From an uncultured Dialister sp. (GTDB lineage: Bacteria; Bacillota; Negativicutes; Veillonellales; Dialisteraceae), in NCBI RefSeq assembly GCF_900765565.1, contig NZ_CAAFRZ010000126.1, forward strand, positions 1 through 23,744: a stretch of DNA of 23,744 nt. The letters are read 5' to 3'. The notes under the pieces were generated by a model. It was given only the letters and a program-made list of their open reading frames with translations. It did no database searches and was not told the origin of the DNA. The translations under genes were made by a program, and so were the position numbers. Positions 15,679 to 22,596 of this stretch are shown piece after piece. Numbering within the stretch: the first letter of the stretch is position 1; each line of letters starts with the position of its first letter.

Positions 15679-17169
15679 ATGAAATATACAAAAACAGCAG
15701 CCCTGCTCTGCGCCCTGTGCCTCCTGGGCGGCGTTTCCCAGGCAGCGGACAAGAAAGTGGACAGCGTGCTGCCCCAGCGGTTTTCCGATGCCATGACCTG
15801 GAACCTCCAGAACCGGCCCCAGGACATTACGGTGACCAAGGTGGCTGTCCCCGTGGAGAGCGCTTCCAATAGCTCTGCAGCCCGGAACGGACAGCCTTCC
15901 AATCATATGCCGCCAGTGCCGCCTTCCGGCAATGGCACCATGACGCCACCGCCTGGCGGATTCAATCCTCCGGACCATGTGACCCAGGGTACGGCAGCCA
16001 GAAATATTACGGAAAATACGGCCATTACGGACCAGGTCTTCGGTTCCACCGGGGATGACGAGAATGCCCTTCGTATCACCGGTGCTTCGGTGACACTGAA
16101 GGACGTATCCATCGATAAGCAGGAAGGGAAATCCTCCAGCACCGAAGGTGGCGATTTCTACGGCATGAATGCAGCCCTCCTTGCCACCGACGGGGCCCAG
16201 GTGACCATTGAAGACTCCACGGTTCACAGTTCTGCGGCCAATGGGAATGGACTTTTCAGTTACGGCAAAGGCACGAAGGTGGCGGCGAAGAATGTGACCA
16301 TCACCACCACCAGCCATAATTCCGGCGGTATCCAGACCACCGGCGGCGGGGAGACGGATGCAGAAAATCTCACCGTTGCCACTTCCGGCGATTCCTCCGC
16401 CGCCATTCGCTCCGACCGGGGCGGCGGTACGGTGCGGGTGAAGGGCGGTACATTTGCCACCTCCGGCCACGGGTCCCCAGCCATCTATTCCACTGCCGAC
16501 ATTGCGTTGGAAGGAGCCGCTCTCAAAGCACTCCATTCCGAAGGGGCGGTGATTGAAGGAAAAAATAAGATAGCCCTCAAGAACTGCAGCCTCGAAGGCA
16601 GCATGGATGATACCCGGGTCATGGGGCAGCAGACCATTAAAGAAGAAAATGTCCACACCGTCATGCTTTACCAGTCCATGAGTGGCGATGCGGAACAGGG
16701 GGAGTCTTCCTTCTCCATGGAAGGAGGAAGCCTCACATCCCATAAGGGCGACGTCATTTATGTGACCAATACGGACTGCACCATTCACTTGGACAATGTA
16801 AAAATCAAAAACGAAGACAAAGACGGCGCCCTTCTCCGGGTTGCCGGAAACAGTGCATCCCGGGGCTGGGGCAAAGCCGGCAGCAACGGCGGCAAGGCGG
16901 TCTTTACGGCGGACCACCAGAAACTGGACGGCACCATTGCGGCAGATACCATTTCCACACTCACCATGACTTTGGGTCAGGGGAGTACCTGGAAGGGGCA
17001 GGCAAAAATTCTCACCAATGAAAAGGGCAGTTCCAATGACACCGGCATCCACCTCACCCTGGAAAAAGGGGCCCAGTGGGACCTCACCGGCGACTCCACC
17101 GTCACCACCCTGAATAACAAAGGGAAAATCAATACCCACGGCTATAAGCTGACAGTACTGAAGAAGTAA
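15679..17169 (+). CDS. exported right-handed beta-helix protein (paralogue 1)
   Basis: 496 residues. The signal peptide MKYTKTAALLCALCLLGGVSQA is followed by a linker with a Pro/Gly-rich stretch (about 75-100, TPPPGGFNPPD). From about 110 to the end come short beta-rich rungs rich in Ser/Thr/Gly/Asn, e.g. DGAQVTIEDSTVHSS, GGIQTTGGG and TVRVKGGTFATSGHGSPAIY, typical of pectate-lyase-like helices used as adhesins or autotransporter passengers. There is no C-terminal beta-barrel, sorting motif or membrane anchor, so surface attachment is unclear. ATG 15679 follows AAGGAG; a GTG at 15670 would add three residues only. It is clearly related to the protein at 18291, with the block GWGKAGSNGG equivalent to GWGNPGSNGG there. 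Confidence 0.75.
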   Translation: MKYTKTAALLCALCLLGGVSQAADKKVDSVLPQRFSDAMTWNLQNRPQDITVTKVAVPVESASNSSAARNGQPSNHMPPVPPSGNGTMTPPPGGFNPPDHVTQGTAARNITENTAITDQVFGSTGDDENALRITGASVTLKDVSIDKQEGKSSSTEGGDFYGMNAALLATDGAQVTIEDSTVHSSAANGNGLFSYGKGTKVAAKNVTITTTSHNSGGIQTTGGGETDAENLTVATSGDSSAAIRSDRGGGTVRVKGGTFATSGHGSPAIYSTADIALEGAALKALHSEGAVIEGKNKIALKNCSLEGSMDDTRVMGQQTIKEENVHTVMLYQSMSGDAEQGESSFSMEGGSLTSHKGDVIYVTNTDCTIHLDNVKIKNEDKDGALLRVAGNSASRGWGKAGSNGGKAVFTADHQKLDGTIAADTISTLTMTLGQGSTWKGQAKILTNEKGSSNDTGIHLTLEKGAQWDLTGDSTVTTLNNKGKINTHGYKLTVLKK

Positions 17170-17177
17170 ACAGGGTA

Positions 17178-17217
17178 CAAAAAAGCACCGATGATCGAGA
17201 ACTCACCGGTGCTTTTT
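17178..17217 (+). terminator. terminator of the first beta-helix gene
   Basis: AAAAAGCACCG and CGGTGCTTTTT pair around a loop of about 16 bases, nine bases after the stop codon, with a run of five T. Confidence 0.85.
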
Positions 17218-17239
17218 ACGTGTGGTACTTCATGTATAC

Positions 17240-17294
17240 GGATAGAGTCATTGGCGGCGGGGCAGCTAGCTGCCCCGCTCCGGTGACTCTATCC
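17240..17294. repeat. MITE-like element, minimal copy 5
   Basis: A 55-base near-perfect palindrome: GGATAGAGTCA, inner GCGGGGCAGCT/AGCTGCCCCGC, TGACTCTATCC. It has intact family ends and almost no interior, and lies between the terminator of the beta-helix gene and the end of upp. It may also serve as the transcription stop of upp, though no T tract follows. Confidence 0.85.
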
Positions 17295-17315
17295 ATTACC
17301 ATGCAAAACGGTACC

Positions 17316-17939
17316 TTACTTCGTTCCGAAAATGCGGTCCCCCGCATCGCCGAGGCCTGGGAGAATGTACTTGTGCTCATTGAGCTTGCGGTCCAGGGAG
17401 GCTGTGAAAATCGGCACATCCGGATGGGCATCGTTCACTACTTCTACCCCTTCCGGAGCAGCCACGAGGCACATGAACTTAATATTCTTTACACCCCGCT
17501 TCTTCATCATATCGATAGCAGCCACGGCACTGCCGCCGGTGGCCAGCATGGGGTCCACGAGAATGAAATCACGGTTTTCTGCATCCGGCAGTTTGCAATA
17601 ATATTCCACGGGTTTTGCGGTTTCCGGATCCCGGTACAGGCCGATGACGCCCACACGGGCGGAGGGCATGAGGTCCAGAAGGCCGTCCACCATGCCGAAA
17701 CCGGCACGGAGAATGGGGACAATGCCCACTTTCTTGCCTGCTACCCGTTTGCCCCTTGCCTTTTCCAGGGGCGTCTCGATTTCGATATCTTCCAGCGGCA
17801 GGTCCCGGGTCAGTTCATAGCCCATGAGAAGGGTGATTTCCTTCAGGAGCCGGCGGAATTCGCCGGAACTGGTGTACTTGGAACGCATGATGGTGAGTTT
17901 GTGCTGGATCAGCGGATGGTCAATAATATGAATCTGCAT
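17316..17939 (-). CDS. upp: uracil phosphoribosyltransferase
   Basis: 207 residues, the standard Upp length. It converts uracil and PRPP to UMP and diphosphate in pyrimidine salvage, in the cytosol. The PRPP-binding loop [14 protein letters not shown] (about 130-143) is canonical. [12 protein letters not shown] near the start, [14 protein letters not shown] and the C-terminal uracil-binding [14 protein letters not shown] also match the family closely. ATG 17939 follows GGGAGG at about six bases. It stands alone and runs opposite to the two beta-helix genes on either side, splitting that paralogous pair; no uraA or glyA neighbour is present. Confidence 0.97.
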   Translation of the reverse strand: MQIHIIDHPLIQHKLTIMRSKYTSSGEFRRLLKEITLLMGYELTRDLPLEDIEIETPLEKARGKRVAGKKVGIVPILRAGFGMVDGLLDLMPSARVGVIGLYRDPETAKPVEYYCKLPDAENRDFILVDPMLATGGSAVAAIDMMKKRGVKNIKFMCLVAAPEGVEVVNDAHPDVPIFTASLDRKLNEHKYILPGLGDAGDRIFGTK

Positions 17940-17988
17940 AGGTGCCTCCCTGTAATATACTCATAGAATAAACGAATTTACCGTTCCT

Positions 17989-17997
17989 ATTTTAGCA
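17989..17997 (-). promoter_or_regulatory. candidate extended -10 promoter of upp
   Basis: On the minus strand TGCTAAAAT (TGC 17997-17995, TAAAAT 17994-17989) lies 50 bases before the ATG. No convincing -35. Confidence 0.4.
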
Positions 17998-18032
17998 CAC
18001 CTGCCGATAGAATCCCATTGGTTATACGAGAA

Positions 18033-18156
18033 GAGTGAAGAGAAAAGAGTGAAGGGCGAAGAATACATTCTTCAGACAAACGGGGAGCACCAAATCCGCA
18101 GCATGGATTGAAGGGATAAAGCGGCAAAAGCCGCGGGGCCTCAATTCTCTTCACTC
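18033..18156. repeat. inverted-end intergenic element with inner hairpin
   Basis: The ends GAGTGAAGAG (18033-18042) and CTCTTCACTC (18147-18156) are perfect complements. The left part repeats AAGAGTGAAG twice (18031, 18045). Inside is GCGGC-aaaa-GCCGC (18121-18134), like the hairpin at 12939-12951, and both are followed by CTCAATTCTC-type tails. It fills the 350-base gap between the divergent upp and beta-helix promoters; no gene is visible. Confidence 0.5.
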
Positions 18157-18201
18157 AATTCTCAACTCTATCCTTTACTACATGACAATTCCTTCCATTT
18201 G

Positions 18202-18229
18202 TTGTAAAATGTGATTATTGGACTATGAT
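18202..18229 (+). promoter_or_regulatory. candidate promoter of the second beta-helix gene
   Basis: TTGTAA (18202-18207), 16 bases, TATGAT (18224-18229), 61 bases before the start codon. Both boxes match four or five of six consensus bases. Confidence 0.5.
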
Positions 18230-18290
18230 ATCCTAGGTTTATAAGACATTGATTTGAATTCTGAATCCATCGTGAGAAAAGAGGAAATAT

Positions 18291-19823
18291 ATGAAACACA
18301 GCAAAATCACTGCCCTGCTCTGCGCCCTGGCCATTGCCGGAGTGGGAGCGCCTTCTGTCTTTGCAGAGGATGCGAAAGCAGCACCGGCAGGTGAAGCAGC
18401 TCCGGCAGCCGGAGAAACAGCCAAGGCACCGGAAGTGAATTACACCGATGCCCTGCTGAAGGGCCTGTCCCTGACTCTTCCGGATGTGGAAAAATCCGTG
18501 GAGTCCGGCACGTTCAAGAACCTGTCCCCGGAAGCACCGAAGCCCGTCGTAGAGCAGCCTGTGGAACAGCCGGTAGAAGAACCGACTCCGGAACCGGAAC
18601 CTGAGCCGGAGCCGGAACCGGAGCCCACCCCGGCGCCTGCAGCAAAGTATACTGCTGACCAGGGGGACACGGCCAATGAACTTACCAGCGACGGCACCTA
18701 CGATGGCCAGACCTACGTTTCCCAGAAGAATAATGAAAATGCGCTCCGCGTATCCATGGCCTACATCAGCGCCACCGGCGATACGATTACAAAATCCGGC
18801 GACGTGGACGATGTCAATAATTCCGATCTCTACGGAAAGAATGCGGCCCTCCTTGTAAGCCACGGCGGCCACGGCGCCTTCACGAAGGCAAAGATCTCTA
18901 CCACCGGCAACGGAGCCACCGGCGCCTACGGGTACAGCAAAGGCACCTATATCAATCTCACCGACTCCACCGTAGATACTACAGGAAACTTCGCTCCTGC
19001 CGTAGAACTTTCTGAAAAGGCCATGATGAAACTGTCCGGAAGCACCGTATCCACCACGGGCTACGGCTCCCCGGCCATCAAGGTCTCCAAGAACGGCGGC
19101 ATCCTGCTGGCGGAAAACAGCAATTTCACCACCACCGGCCAGGAATCCCACGGCGTTTACACCAATGGGGATGTTACCATTACCAATGGCACCGTGAACG
19201 CCAAAGCTACGAAAGCAGCGGTTATCAAAGGAAATAACACCCTGACCCTCGAAAGCGCTACCCTGGAAGGCAATGAAACGAACTCCGTTCCCTATAATGT
19301 GGTCCTTTATGCCGATGAATCAGCCATCGGTACCATGGGCACCCAGCAGTTCAACGCCAAGGACTCCACCCTTATTTCCCATAAGGGCGGCATGTTCTAC
19401 GTCACCAGCACCCATGGCCGGATTACCCTTGAAAATACGGCTATCCAGCAGGACAATACCCTTCCGGTGCTTACGGTCACCGGTAACGACGGCAGCTTCG
19501 GCTGGGGTAATCCCGGAAGCAACGGCGGCCATGTGGAACTGGTCCTCAAGAACCAGAAACTCGATGGAAATATCCTGGTAGACCGCATTTCCGATGTGAA
19601 CGTGAACCTCACCGAAGGCTCCACCTGGACCGGTGCAGTCCACATCGTTCCGAATGCCCAGAACGGCGATACCTACAAGACCAACGCCGACATCTTCATT
19701 TCCGAAGGCTCCACCTGGACCCTTACGGAAGACAGTGAAGCTACCACGGTGAACAACCTGGGCACCATCAATTACAATGGCCACACCATTAAACTGGCCG
19801 ACGGCACTGTCATGCAGGGCTGA
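18291..19823 (+). CDS. exported right-handed beta-helix protein (paralogue 2)
   Basis: 510 residues. The signal peptide MKHSKITALLCALAIAGVGA ends in the cleavage motif SVFA (after A25). An Ala/Pro-rich segment and a Pro-Glu repeat spacer follow (about 80-118, including PEPEPEPEPEPTPAPA), resembling TonB-type periplasm-spanning spacers. From about 140 to the end come beta-helix rungs: STTGNGATGAYGYSKGTY, LTDSTVDTTGNFAPAVELS and MKLSGSTVSTTGYGSPAI. LISHKGGMFYVTSTHGRITL and GWGNPGSNGG are shared with the first paralogue. No barrel, sorting signal or anchor is seen. The ATG has GAGGA five bases upstream. It ends in a strong terminator and is transcribed alone. Confidence 0.75.
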   Translation: MKHSKITALLCALAIAGVGAPSVFAEDAKAAPAGEAAPAAGETAKAPEVNYTDALLKGLSLTLPDVEKSVESGTFKNLSPEAPKPVVEQPVEQPVEEPTPEPEPEPEPEPEPTPAPAAKYTADQGDTANELTSDGTYDGQTYVSQKNNENALRVSMAYISATGDTITKSGDVDDVNNSDLYGKNAALLVSHGGHGAFTKAKISTTGNGATGAYGYSKGTYINLTDSTVDTTGNFAPAVELSEKAMMKLSGSTVSTTGYGSPAIKVSKNGGILLAENSNFTTTGQESHGVYTNGDVTITNGTVNAKATKAAVIKGNNTLTLESATLEGNETNSVPYNVVLYADESAIGTMGTQQFNAKDSTLISHKGGMFYVTSTHGRITLENTAIQQDNTLPVLTVTGNDGSFGWGNPGSNGGHVELVLKNQKLDGNILVDRISDVNVNLTEGSTWTGAVHIVPNAQNGDTYKTNADIFISEGSTWTLTEDSEATTVNNLGTINYNGHTIKLADGTVMQG

Positions 19824-19835
19824 AAATAGAAATGA

Positions 19836-19869
19836 AATCCCGCAGGAATGAATCCTGCGGGATTTTTTT
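19836..19869 (+). terminator. terminator of the second beta-helix gene
   Basis: AATCCCGCAGGA and TCCTGCGGGATT form a perfect 12-base stem with a 5-base loop, followed by seven T. Confidence 0.95.
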
Positions 19870-19956
19870 GGATGTTGGTAAATTTGGCGTATATGTAATT
19901 AAAGTTACCGGATATGTCAAATGACCTCAATCGGTAAATGCGTGCCCCCTTGGAGA

Positions 19957-20044
19957 TGGAAGTCCTGCATAGGACTTCCAAGTTTGGCCTGAAATACAAA
20001 AGGCGCTTAGCCTGCCCATAAAAGCGCCTTCCTTATAGGCCAAA
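19957..20044. other. nested perfect hairpins in the gap before tyrS
   Basis: The first hairpin is TGGAAGTCCT-gcat-AGGACTTCCA (19957-19980). Next, TTTGGCCT (19983-19990) pairs with AGGCCAAA (20037-20044) and encloses AAGGCGCTT (20000-20008) paired with AAGCGCCTT (20022-20030). Three more short perfect hairpins follow to about 20105 (GCCC-aaa-GGGC, CCGCCTC-gta-GAGGCGG, GCTTCGAAGC). No gene is visible in the 731-base gap 19824-20554; it holds these hairpins, a 44-bp repeat, an AT-rich stretch and the tyrS promoter. Confidence 0.5.
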
Positions 20045-20157
20045 CGGCGGCAGCCCAAAGGGCAGGGGATAGATCCGCCTCGTAGAGGCGGAAGCTTCGA
20101 AGCAGGGTATTCAGAAGGAATGGTTATCTCACATTCAGCGTCTAACCGTTACGGTAA

Positions 20158-20201
20158 TCCATCCTGCGCCTTTGGCGCGCCCCTTCTCCAAGGGGCTGCA
20201 T
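20158..20201. repeat. 44-bp bipartite palindromic element, left copy
   Basis: It contains GCGCC-ttt-GGCGC and CCCCTT-ctcc-AAGGGG. It matches the reverse complement of 21971-22014 at 42 of 44 positions, so the two copies flank tyrS in inverted orientation. Confidence 0.85.
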
Positions 20202-20416
20202 GCTTGGGGTTAATTTCACATACAGTTCTATAAGAATTACGATGTTTGAATTGCACAAATATGCTTGAGACAGAACATTATAAGCTCATAAATGGCTCTA
20301 TACAAAAACATGCCAACCCGCTATTTATAATCCCCGGCGCTCTATGAATTGTGCGCCGCACCTTCACTCCAAACTCCTCATTCCTAACTCCTAACTTTTG
20401 GGCCCATACATTATGC

Positions 20417-20492
20417 AACACAATTGAGTTTTCAATTCATCAGGCGAGAATCTATGTTCTCTATACCTATCCTCTTTCAATTGTGTTATAGT
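20417..20492 (+). promoter_or_regulatory. tyrS promoter with overlapping inverted repeat
   Basis: TGTTATAGT (20484-20492) is an extended -10, 63 bases before the tyrS ATG; no good -35 is seen. AACACAATTGA (20417-20427) and TCAATTGTGTT (20477-20487) are perfect complements. The right arm ends on the first base of the -10, and a small GAGAA/TTCTC hairpin lies between. There is no T-box signature in the leader. Confidence 0.45.
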
Positions 20493-20554
20493 GAGTCATA
20501 TACAAAAAACAGGGAAGAATCCCAAAATCCATAGAATAAGAAAGGCGGAGTTCG

Positions 20555-21805
20555 ATGAACATTATTGATGAACTGAAATGGCGCGGCGCTGTGAACCAGC
20601 AGACCGATGAAGAAGGATTGTACAAACTGGTAGGGGAAAAATCCATTTCCCTCTACTGTGGCATCGATCCCACCGGTGACAGCATGCACATCGGTCATCT
20701 CATTCCCTTTATGATCCTGAAGCGGTTCCAGCTGGCCGGCCACCATCCGGTCATCGTTATCGGCGGCGGTACCGGCTCCATCGGCGATCCCTCCGGCCGG
20801 AAGACGGAGCGTGTCCTCCAGTCCCAGGAAACCATCCGGCACAATGCAGAATGCCTCACCGCCCAGATGAAGAAACTCTTCGGTGAAGACGGCTTCACCA
20901 TGGTGAATAACTACGACTGGCTGTCTAAGATTTCCCTCCTCGAATTCCTCCGGGACTACGGGAAACTCTTCAATATCAATACCATGCTGGCCAAGGAAGT
21001 GGTGGCATCCCGTCTGGAAACGGGGATTTCCTTCACCGAATTCTCCTACCAGATCCTCCAGTCCATCGACTTCAAGATGCTCTACGACAAGTACAACGTG
21101 CAACTCCAGATCGGCGGCGCCGACCAGTGGGGGAACATTACCAACGGCGTGGAACTGCTCCGTAAGACCGAAGACGTCCATGATGCCTACGGTCTCACCA
21201 TTCCCCTCATGCTGAAGGCTGACGGCACGAAATTCGGTAAGACCGCCGGCGGCGCTGTATGGCTGGATCCGAAGAAGACCTCTCCCTATGAATTCTACCA
21301 GTTCTGGTTCAACCAGGACGATCGGGACGTGGTGAAATACCTGAAGTACTTCACCTTCCTTTCCCACGAAGAAATCGATGCCCTTGCCAAAGAGGTGGAA
21401 GAACATCCGGAACACCGGAGCGCCCAGAGAAAACTGGCAGAAGAAGTGACCCGCTTCGTCCATGGCGACGAAGGACTGGCGCAGGCAGAAAAAGTAACCC
21501 AGGCACTCTTCTCCGGCAACATCCAGGAACTGTCGGGAGACGAAATCGAAGGGGCCTTCCGCAATACCAGGGGCGGCGAAGTCCATGAAGCGCCCATCAA
21601 CATTGTGGAAGCCCTCGTGGAAGCAGGCGTAGAAAAGTCCAAGCGCCAGGCCCGGGAAGACGTGAAGAACGGCGCCATCCGGGTAAACGGGCAGCAGATC
21701 CGCGACATCGAAGCCAATGTGGAAGCCCATCCGAATACGAACGGCAAGTTCATCATCATCCGCAAAGGAAAGAAGAACTACTTCTCCATTGAAGTCAAGA
21801 AATAA
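20555..21805 (+). CDS. tyrS: tyrosyl-tRNA synthetase
   Basis: 416 residues, bacterial TyrRS size. It charges tRNA-Tyr with tyrosine using ATP in the cytosol. The Rossmann catalytic domain shows LYCGIDPTGDSMHIGHLIPF, containing the HIGH motif. GGGTGSIGDPSGRKTER and QIGGADQWGNI belong to the tyrosine and ATP site. The KMSKS loop appears as KFGKT, the variant normal for this enzyme. The C-terminal S4 RNA-binding domain begins near 350 (SKRQAREDVKNGAIRVNG). AAAGGCGGAG lies before the ATG. It is a single-gene unit with its own promoter and strong terminator. Unlike many Firmicute tyrS genes, it lacks a visible T-box leader. Confidence 0.98.
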   Translation: MNIIDELKWRGAVNQQTDEEGLYKLVGEKSISLYCGIDPTGDSMHIGHLIPFMILKRFQLAGHHPVIVIGGGTGSIGDPSGRKTERVLQSQETIRHNAECLTAQMKKLFGEDGFTMVNNYDWLSKISLLEFLRDYGKLFNINTMLAKEVVASRLETGISFTEFSYQILQSIDFKMLYDKYNVQLQIGGADQWGNITNGVELLRKTEDVHDAYGLTIPLMLKADGTKFGKTAGGAVWLDPKKTSPYEFYQFWFNQDDRDVVKYLKYFTFLSHEEIDALAKEVEEHPEHRSAQRKLAEEVTRFVHGDEGLAQAEKVTQALFSGNIQELSGDEIEGAFRNTRGGEVHEAPINIVEALVEAGVEKSKRQAREDVKNGAIRVNGQQIRDIEANVEAHPNTNGKFIIIRKGKKNYFSIEVKK

Positions 21806-21818
21806 GATAGATGATTGG

Positions 21819-21855
21819 AAGCCCTGAAAAGCAAACGCTTTTCAGGGCTTTTTGT
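21819..21855 (+). terminator. terminator of tyrS
   Basis: AAGCCCTGAAAAGC and GCTTTTCAGGGCTT form a perfect 14-base stem with a 4-base loop, followed by T residues. Confidence 0.95.
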
Positions 21856-21874
21856 CGTGGGAAAGGGAGGGACA

Positions 21875-21898
21875 GATTGAGACCGAGATCGAGGATGA
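21875..21898. repeat. degenerate hexamer repeat, third site
   Basis: Four units GATTGA, GACCGA, GATCGA, GGATGA, the reverse strand of the hexamer type seen at 124-171 and 13748-13777. Confidence 0.5.
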
Positions 21899-21970
21899 AA
21901 TCCGCCAGCGGCTAAGCCGCAGAATGAATTACTGTAACACAAGCAGCTTAGTGTAAGAAAATCCGTAAGA

Positions 21971-22014
21971 ATGCAGCCCCTTAGAGAAGGGGCGCGCCAA
22001 AGGCGGAGGATGGA
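21971..22014. repeat. 44-bp bipartite palindromic element, right copy
   Basis: Reverse complement of 20158-20201 with two differences. Nearby GCGGC-taa-GCCGC (about 21911-21923) and CAATTCTCAACGCCC (about 22070) belong to the hairpin and pyrimidine-tail repeats seen elsewhere in the window. Confidence 0.85.
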
Positions 22015-22118
22015 CTGATGGGATCAGGCGGCGCTGCCGGAAATCCCCAATCTGGTAAACAACTCCATTTCAATTCTCAACGCCCTATTTCACCATTTCT
22101 TTACTCCTTTAAAGCACC

Positions 22119-22169
22119 ATAAAAATGACCACTTTTGCATAAAAATGACCACTTTTGCACAAAAAGTGG
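22119..22169. repeat. two tandem 20-bp repeats plus hairpin; possible transposon-end remnant
   Basis: ATAAAAATGACCACTTTTGC occurs twice in direct tandem (22119-22138, 22139-22158). The second copy folds with what follows (CCACTTTT-gcac-AAAAAGTGG). Tandem terminal repeats of this sort are known from IS21-type ends, but no transposase gene is present, so this is only a possibility. The following 200 bases to about 22370 hold only short frames without ribosome binding sites. Confidence 0.45.
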
Positions 22170-22389
22170 AAAGAGGATTTTCGTTTTGGTATTGTATGGG
22201 CAGATGGGAGCGGGAAAATCCCGGCAAGCGAAAAGGGCGCGAGCCGGTATTTCGTCCGCCTTCACCCGGGAGGTCCGGAATGGAAAGGGTTCAATTCCGG
22301 ATGACCCGGTTGTATGGGTTCCAGCCACTGGAGAATGGCAGGGACCACAGCATTATTTTTCACTCTGTGCATAACCGGCATAGGAGTAA

Positions 22390-22547
22390 CTTCGAAGGCC
22401 AGTCCTGAGCCTTGGAGACGAAGCACATATCATTTAAAGGATGGCGCAAGGAGGGAAGCAGGATAGAAATAGCCATCCCGCCGCTGGGACGAAGTCCTGT
22501 GGGGATTCATGAGTCAATACATGCGGCACATCCGGCGAAAAGCCGCA
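22390..22547 (+). promoter_or_regulatory. hairpin-rich 5' leader of the adhesin gene, possible cis-regulatory RNA
   Basis: Four hairpins lie in series. (1) CTTCG-AAGGC...GCCTT-ggaga-CGAAG (22390-22423), with a 5-base bulge. (2) GGATGGC (22439-22445) paired with GCCATCC (22472-22478). (3) GGAC-gaa-GTCC (22487-22497). (4) TGCGGC (22522-22527) paired with GCCGCA (22542-22547). The stretch contains no open gene and leads directly to the AAGGAGGG of the adhesin. I could not place a promoter with confidence. Confidence 0.4.
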
Positions 22548-22596
22548 GAAAATGATCAGGGCATTCCAATCATTTCCACCTAAGGAGGGTAACACA

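Noticed and set aside
15643..17139. 498-codon minus-strand frame opposite the first beta-helix gene
   Set aside because: Mirror of a repetitive Ser/Thr/Gly-coding gene; no start signal. The plus strand has a signal peptide, ribosome binding site, promoter and terminator.
18168..19151. 327-codon minus-strand frame opposite the second beta-helix gene
   Set aside because: The GSGSGSG run is the antisense reading of the Pro-Glu repeat; no ribosome binding site.
20222..20554. T-box riboswitch upstream of tyrS
   Set aside because: Looked for the conserved AGGGTGGNACCGCG antiterminator sequence and a terminator before the ATG; neither is present.
20486..21730. 414-codon minus-strand frame opposite tyrS
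   Set aside because: Antisense shadow of a clearly identified synthetase.
22119..22158. CRISPR array
   Set aside because: Only two 20-base copies in direct contact with no spacers and no cas genes.
22135..22374. 79-codon frame containing GQMGAGKS, which resembles a Walker A motif
   Set aside because: Starts with TTG inside the tandem repeat without a ribosome binding site, has no Walker B or other ATPase features, and stops after 79 codons; probably chance.
22439..22500. SRP RNA, suggested by GGGAAGCAGG in a hairpin context
   Set aside because: The matching GGTCAGG side of the SRP loop is missing and the position within an adhesin leader does not fit.
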